Shown here: in pieces, positions 4,656 to 8,355 of the stretch
Layout of the letters: each line of letters starts with the position of its first letter
How positions within the stretch are numbered: the first letter of the stretch is position 1
Position numbers and translations under genes: made by a program
The notes under the pieces: generated by a model
Told to the model about the DNA's origin: nothing
The model's database searches: none
The model's input: only the letters and a program-made list of their open reading frames with translations
NCBI GenBank assembly: GCA_030679805.1
Contig: JAUXST010000110.1
Coordinates: forward strand, 1 to 8,355
From: Reyranella sp.
Lineage (GTDB): Bacteria; Pseudomonadota; Alphaproteobacteria; Reyranellales; Reyranellaceae
DNA length: 8,355 nucleotides
Reading direction: 5' to 3'

Positions 4656-6659
4656 ATGCGCGTCCGACGGATCAACGACACATCGCTCGATGACGCATAC
4701 GGTATCAAGATGGGTCAGATCCTGGACGCGGGCATGGATGGAAGTCCCCCGTTCGGTACGGCCTGGGGCGTCGTTTCTCCTCGTGGCACCACGACCAGAC
4801 ACCGCCACCACGAGCACGAGGTGATCATCGTGCTGTCCGGGACCGGCATCGCCAGGTCGGACATCTCGGAGGAATCCCTGCAGAGCGGCGATGCCCTCAT
4901 CGTGGACTCGTTCACCCGCCACACGATCGTCAATCCCAGCGATTCGGACGATCTCGTGTTTGTAAGCGTCTACTGGGAGCGCCCAACCGGGCAGCCGCAC
5001 TACTCGACCGCCGATAGCGTGCATCCATCGAAAACCGCGGTGATCTCGTCAACTCCTCCGACACCGAACGGCGACCTGCATCTCGGGCACCTTTCCGGTC
5101 CGTATCTGGCGGCCGATATTTGCCGTCGATACCATTCGCTGCGCCGCCGAAAAGCGGTCCACATATCCGGCACCGACGACTATCAAAGCTATGTTGTCTT
5201 CAAGGCCGATCAACTTAAGCAGACCGAAGCGGAAGTAGCCCGCGGCTTCGGCGATCAGATGGATCGAACGCTCAAGGCCGCAAACATCGTTCTCGATCAA
5301 TTCACGCGCCCGATGGCGTCGATCGACTATCAACGGCACGTTTCGTCTTTCTTCCGTCATCTGTACGACTCCGGCTGGCTGTTTCCGAAAGTCGATCAGA
5401 ACCTCTATTGCGATAGATGCAGCATTTTCCTGTATGAAGCGTTGGTCAGCGGGCGATGCCCACACTGCAACGAAATGTCCGGCGGCAACATCTGCGAAGC
5501 CTGTGGCTTGCCGAACAGCAGTTCCGACCTGGTCGAGCCACGCTGCAGTCGATGCGGCTCCACGCCATCGTTGCGCCCCGTCGAGACGCTCCACTTCGCA
5601 CTCGGACGTGCCCGATCGCAACTCGCGCAGTTCTGGGAAAATGCCAGCATCAGCCCCAGGCTTCGCAAGGTCTGCGACTGGTATGCCCGCAGCGCCCTTG
5701 CGTCCATTCCCGTTACGGTGCCGACCGACTGGGGCATTCCGGTGCCGGTCACCGGTTACGAAAACCAGCGAATCTGGGTCTGGTTCGAGATGGCGCCGGG
5801 CTATCTCTTCAGCTCGGACCGGGCTCTGCGATCGCTTCAGCCTGAGGCGGGAGAGCGCGACGCCGGTTCCTGTGACTTCCATCAGTTCTTCGGTTTCGAC
5901 AACGGATTCTACCACGCAGTTCTGTTTCCCTCGCTTTTCATCGCGCATGGAGATGTCGATCGACTGCCGTCGAGTTTCGTCTGCAATGAATTCTACCTGC
6001 TGAACGGCGAGAAGTTCTCGACAAGCCGACAGCACGCCGTGTGGGGCGGAGATTTCCTCAAGACGGTCAGCTCGGATTTTGTTCGCTTTCACCTTTGCGT
6101 ATCGAGTCCCGAAGTCCAGCGGACGAACTTCACCTTCGCCGATCTGGACGACACGATTAAGGTCGAATTGGCGGGACGATGGCAGGCGCTGTTGACCGAC
6201 CTGAAAAGCCTGGTTGAAGCTGCATGCCCGCACGGTGTTCCTGAGCCCGGATCATGGACAACCGCGCATCAGGATTTCTACGCTGACCTGACGCGGCTTC
6301 AAGAGGGCATACATCGGGCGTACGAGCCAGGCAGCTTCTCTCCTCAACGTGCAACCCGGCAACTCAGCGAACTTGTCGGCGTTGCGCACAATTTTTGCCG
6401 ATACGAATCACATCGAAGCGTCGAGGCGCCGCTCACGCCCGAGGCAAGGACGAGCATCGCGCTTCGGCTCGTCGCGGCCCGGGTTCTGGCGGCGAACGTT
6501 GCACCGATCATGCCCATATTCGCGCAACGCCTGTGGATCGACCTCGGCGGGGCAGCCGACTGGTCGGACCTTCCGCCCCAGGGATTGCCGTCATGGGTTC
6601 CGTCCGGCCATCGGCCGACTCTCGGAAACGACTATTTCGACGACAAGGGTCCGCGCTAG
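4656..6659 (+). CDS. Cupin / methionyl-tRNA-synthetase-like fusion, putative hydrazine synthetase (Spb40-like)
   Basis: The product has 667 residues in two domains. The cupin domain (about 35-110) has metal-ligand pattern HxHxxxE (H49, H51, E55; H52 and H54 also present) and a second motif with G78, H89 and N93. The MetRS-like domain (about 127-640) has HIGH as HLGH (142-145), KMSKS as KFSTS (453-457), four CxxC zinc knuckles (252/255, 268/271, 280/283, 297/300), FFGFDNGFYH (411-420), and a remnant of the helical anticodon-binding domain (600-630). The catalytic core is kept but no C-terminal tRNA-binding extension is seen. Known relatives (Spb40 of s56-p1 biosynthesis, and homologues in pyrazole C-nucleoside pathways) activate an amino acid with ATP, transfer it to an N-hydroxyamine and form an N-N bond with help from the cupin. 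The adjacent N-monooxygenase gene fits exactly. GAGG 5 bases before the ATG supports the start. The amino acid used cannot be read from sequence. It is unlikely to be housekeeping MetRS. Confidence 0.9.
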   Translation: MRVRRINDTSLDDAYGIKMGQILDAGMDGSPPFGTAWGVVSPRGTTTRHRHHEHEVIIVLSGTGIARSDISEESLQSGDALIVDSFTRHTIVNPSDSDDLVFVSVYWERPTGQPHYSTADSVHPSKTAVISSTPPTPNGDLHLGHLSGPYLAADICRRYHSLRRRKAVHISGTDDYQSYVVFKADQLKQTEAEVARGFGDQMDRTLKAANIVLDQFTRPMASIDYQRHVSSFFRHLYDSGWLFPKVDQNLYCDRCSIFLYEALVSGRCPHCNEMSGGNICEACGLPNSSSDLVEPRCSRCGSTPSLRPVETLHFALGRARSQLAQFWENASISPRLRKVCDWYARSALASIPVTVPTDWGIPVPVTGYENQRIWVWFEMAPGYLFSSDRALRSLQPEAGERDAGSCDFHQFFGFDNGFYHAVLFPSLFIAHGDVDRLPSSFVCNEFYLLNGEKFSTSRQHAVWGGDFLKTVSSDFVRFHLCVSSPEVQRTNFTFADLDDTIKVELAGRWQALLTDLKSLVEAACPHGVPEPGSWTTAHQDFYADLTRLQEGIHRAYEPGSFSPQRATRQLSELVGVAHNFCRYESHRSVEAPLTPEARTSIALRLVAARVLAANVAPIMPIFAQRLWIDLGGAADWSDLPPQGLPSWVPSGHRPTLGNDYFDDKGPR

Positions 6660-6718
6660 GAGTCGCTTCGAGGAAGATCCCGGATCCGATCGGCGCTCCG
6701 GCAGCAAGCGAGAGGAAA

Positions 6719-7969
6719 ATGTCAGCAGGGCCGGTTCATCCGATCGTCGACTTTGTCGCTGTAGGGATTGGACCAGCCAACCTGAGCTTGGCCGCGCTTC
6801 GCCAGCCGCAGCGCGACATCACTGCGCAATTCTACGAACAACGTCCCGGCCTTCATTGGCATGAGGGCACGTTGCTCCCCGACGCAGCGATGCAAACCTC
6901 GTATCTCAAGGACCTTGTGACACCTGTCGACTGCACCAGTCCCTATTCGTTTCTCTCGTTCTTGCAGAGCCACCGGCGCCTGTACAAGTTCATCATCGCA
7001 AATTTTCCGATGGTGACGCGAGTGGAGTTCGACCAGTATTTGAAATGGGTCAGCAGTCGCCTGTCGGACTTGAATTACGCCACCCGGGTACATGCCGTTG
7101 AGTATGATCGCCAATTCACGGTGCATCATTCTCGCGGTTCGGTGCGAAGCAATCATATCGTCCTTGGCATGGGACTGGAGCCGCGGATGCCCGAAAGCGT
7201 AAGGCAAAACTGCAGCACCACGCTGTTTCACTCTTCGCAGTATTTGAAGTGTCGATCGCGCTTCGCCGACAAGCGCGTTGCGGTGATTGGTGGCGGGCAG
7301 ACGGGTGCTGAAGTCGTGGCCGACATTCTGAGAGACGAGTCGGCCGCGCCGGCGCAGCTGGTCTGGCTCTCGCGTCGAATGAATTATCTGCCTCTGGACG
7401 ATTCGCCATTCACCAATGAACTGTTTTTGCCGTCCTACAGTCAGTTCTTTCATTCTCTGTCGGCTCGACTGCGTGAGGCCCTCGTGGACGAGCAGAAGCT
7501 GGCGAGCGACGGCATCTCCCATGACACGCTCGAACGACTTTATCGCAGGATCTACCAGCTCACCTACCTTTCGGCCAACCGCCCACCGCGCATAGATCTC
7601 AAACCGGCGCACATCGTTGAAGAGATTACGGCGCATCATTGTGGGTGGCGGCTGCAGGTGCGTGAGCGGCTTACGGATCGAACCGACGACATCGATGTCG
7701 ACGCCGCGATCCTGTGTACCGGATACGAGTATCGCATTCCCGCGCTGTTGGACCCCATCCTGGATCTGTGCGAAACGGCCGCCGGCGAGCTCCGGCTGAA
7801 CGAGGACTTCTCGGTGCGGTGGCGTGGTCCACGACAGAACCGTATCTACGTTCAGAACGGCTCGCGCATCGGCCGCGGCGTCGCCGATCCGAACCTCAGC
7901 CTGGTCGCTTGGCGCAGCGCCAAGATTCTGAACAGCATCGCACAAAGGACTGTCTACGACGTGGAGTGA
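6719..7969 (+). CDS. L-lysine N6-monooxygenase / L-ornithine N5-monooxygenase family protein (Spb38-like)
   Basis: A 416-residue class B flavin N-hydroxylase of the IucD/PvdA/SidA family. It uses FAD, NADPH and O2 to convert a side-chain primary amine to a hydroxylamine in the cytoplasm. Motifs: FAD site GIGPANL (16-22); the DAAMQTSYLKDLVTPVDCTS substrate/flavin region (55-74); NADPH site GGGQTGAE (191-198); the family's LPLDDSPFTNELFLP stretch (224-238); and the C-terminal D-x3-L-x-TGY signature at 328-336 (DAAILCTGY). The length is within the family's usual range. The ATG at 6719 puts the FAD motif at the normal distance and has AGAGGA just upstream. The frame is open earlier, but without family sequence. 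It starts 59 bases after the cupin-MetRS stop. That partner points to hydrazine formation rather than siderophores, since no acyltransferase, IucA/IucC-type synthetase or NRPS gene is nearby. Lysine is the likely substrate by analogy with Spb38; ornithine is possible. Confidence 0.92.
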   Translation: MSAGPVHPIVDFVAVGIGPANLSLAALRQPQRDITAQFYEQRPGLHWHEGTLLPDAAMQTSYLKDLVTPVDCTSPYSFLSFLQSHRRLYKFIIANFPMVTRVEFDQYLKWVSSRLSDLNYATRVHAVEYDRQFTVHHSRGSVRSNHIVLGMGLEPRMPESVRQNCSTTLFHSSQYLKCRSRFADKRVAVIGGGQTGAEVVADILRDESAAPAQLVWLSRRMNYLPLDDSPFTNELFLPSYSQFFHSLSARLREALVDEQKLASDGISHDTLERLYRRIYQLTYLSANRPPRIDLKPAHIVEEITAHHCGWRLQVRERLTDRTDDIDVDAAILCTGYEYRIPALLDPILDLCETAAGELRLNEDFSVRWRGPRQNRIYVQNGSRIGRGVADPNLSLVAWRSAKILNSIAQRTVYDVE

Positions 7970-7973
7970 TGTG

Positions 7974-8011
7974 GCCCGGCTTGTCCGGGCTGCCGTCGCC
8001 TTCGGACGGCA
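7974..8011 (+). terminator. Tandem hairpins after the monooxygenase gene, probable operon end
   Basis: Two adjacent stems start 5 bases after the stop: GCCCGG-CTTGT-CCGGGC (7974-7990), then TGCCGTC-GCCTTCG-GACGGCA (7991-8011). Only a short T-stretch (TTT, 8021-8023) follows, so intrinsic termination would be weak. The position suits the end of the plus-strand operon. Confidence 0.4.
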
Positions 8012-8132
8012 CTGCATCAGTTTGAATTAGGGGCCTACCGGACGAATGTCGCTCCCGATATCGTGGCGTTGATCGAAAAGGCCTAGTTCGCCCCGAAAAA
8101 GCGCGGCCCCTACATGAAAAAGGAGTTAGCGC
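8012..8132. other. Intergenic stretch with an 8-bp inverted repeat and a possible coding remnant
   Basis: TAGGGGCC (8028-8035) and its exact complement GGCCCCTA (8105-8112) frame 69 bases. Between them, one plus-strand frame reads GAYRTNVAPDIVALIEKA and then a stop (codons from about 8030 to 8086). This looks protein-like in composition but has no start or ribosome binding site of its own. It may be the tail of a decayed gene, or chance. No promoter stands out for the gene at 8133. Confidence 0.2.
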
Positions 8133-8355
8133 ATGAGGACGATTAGCACGGCCCAGATCGGCGCGAGTGGAGTCCTGTTAATCCAGTACAAACTGCTTAA
8201 GCGCGGCATCGAATCTGCGGCGATGACAACGGACGACGGAATCGACTTGGTCGCCTATGCGCCCGGTTCAGGACCACAAACCGTCCAAGTGAAGAGCTGT
8301 CTTCGTGCCAAGCCTGCCGGCGGTAAAGGACGTCTGGCATTGGATTGGTGGCTTC
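8133..8355 (+). CDS. PD-(D/E)XK nuclease-like protein, N-terminal part (runs off right edge)
   Basis: ATG 8133 has AAGGAG 8 bases upstream and is open for 74 codons to the window edge. After an N-terminal helix (AQIGASGVLLIQYKLLKRGI, residues 7-26), the sequence shows DDGIDLVAYAPG (34-45) and VQVKS (51-55). An acidic residue in a beta-strand (D38) followed by Q-x-K (Q52, K54) is the core of the PD-(D/E)XK nuclease fold. The layout resembles the small 'PD-(D/E)XK endonuclease' family related to intron endonuclease I-Ssp6803I (PF11645). With only half the protein visible, it could instead be a restriction-like or DUF-type nuclease domain. Function is unknown. It follows the hydrazine-type operon on the same strand after tandem hairpins, so it is probably a separate unit. 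Confidence 0.65.
   Translation, partial: MRTISTAQIGASGVLLIQYKLLKRGIESAAMTTDDGIDLVAYAPGSGPQTVQVKSCLRAKPAGGKGRLALDWWL

Noticed and set aside
5049..6233. Long minus-strand open frame (394 codons) opposite the cupin-MetRS gene.
   Set aside because: The opposite strand carries all the domain motifs; this frame shows none and no good ribosome binding site.
4656..6659. Housekeeping methionyl-tRNA synthetase (metG).
   Set aside because: The N-terminal cupin domain, altered residues before HLGH, divergent KFSTS loop and pairing with an N-hydroxylase do not fit metG.
6719..7969. Siderophore (aerobactin or pyoverdine-type) biosynthesis.
   Set aside because: The monooxygenase family fits, but no acyltransferase, IucA/IucC-type synthetase, NRPS, receptor or Fur-box-like element is visible, and the cupin-MetRS partner points to N-N bond formation.
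6722..8017. Long minus-strand open frame opposite the monooxygenase gene.
   Set aside because: It is a shadow of the flavin N-hydroxylase, whose three cofactor motifs lie on the plus strand.
1..8355. CRISPR arrays, tRNA or rRNA genes, IS elements, integrase or att sites.
   Set aside because: No regularly spaced repeats, no cloverleaf-like segments and no transposase or recombinase motifs were seen on either strand.

Overview
The window looks like the chromosome of a high-GC alphaproteobacterium. The clearest markers are an EipB (DUF1849) envelope protein, a PdeM-type phosphoesterase, and a photolyase next to a COG2907 flavoprotein, a pairing seen in alphaproteobacterial light and singlet-oxygen regulons. 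The palindromic intergenic repeat at 2106-2165 also fits. Genus cannot be fixed from this window; a Rhodospirillales/Reyranella-like organism is only a guess.

Layout, left to right. (1) 1-2064, minus strand: photolyase (phrB), then a COG2907 FAD/NAD-binding oxidoreductase running off the left edge, with a strong palindrome between them. (2) 2106-2165: a composite REP-like palindrome. (3) 2172-2972, minus strand: secreted EipB-family protein. (4) 3019-4238, plus strand: a YkuD-type L,D-transpeptidase whose stop overlaps the start of a PdeM-like metallophosphoesterase (ATGA). A possible 49-residue ORF overlaps the PdeM stop in the same way. (5) 4381-7969, plus strand: a candidate sigma-70 promoter, a 47-codon small ORF with a very strong ribosome binding site, a cupin/methionyl-tRNA-synthetase-like fusion, and a lysine/ornithine N-monooxygenase, followed by tandem hairpins. 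(6) 8133 to the right edge: the start of a PD-(D/E)XK nuclease-like protein.

The outstanding content is block 5. A flavin N-hydroxylase beside a cupin-MetRS fusion is the known machinery for making hydrazine (N-N) bonds from N6-hydroxylysine and a second amino acid, as in the s56-p1 pathway (Spb38 and Spb40). By family knowledge, the monooxygenase would hydroxylate the side-chain amine of lysine (or ornithine), the MetRS-like domain would activate an amino acid as its adenylate and load it on the hydroxylamine oxygen, and the metal-binding cupin would drive rearrangement to the N-N product. The locus is unusually small. It has no visible oxidoreductase to release a hydrazino acid, no NRPS, PKS or transporter, and it carries an unexplained small ORF. 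The end product is unknown. Its base composition appears lower in GC than the flanking housekeeping genes, consistent with acquisition by transfer into the gap between pdeM and the nuclease-like gene.

No rRNA, tRNA, CRISPR array, transposase or integrase was seen.
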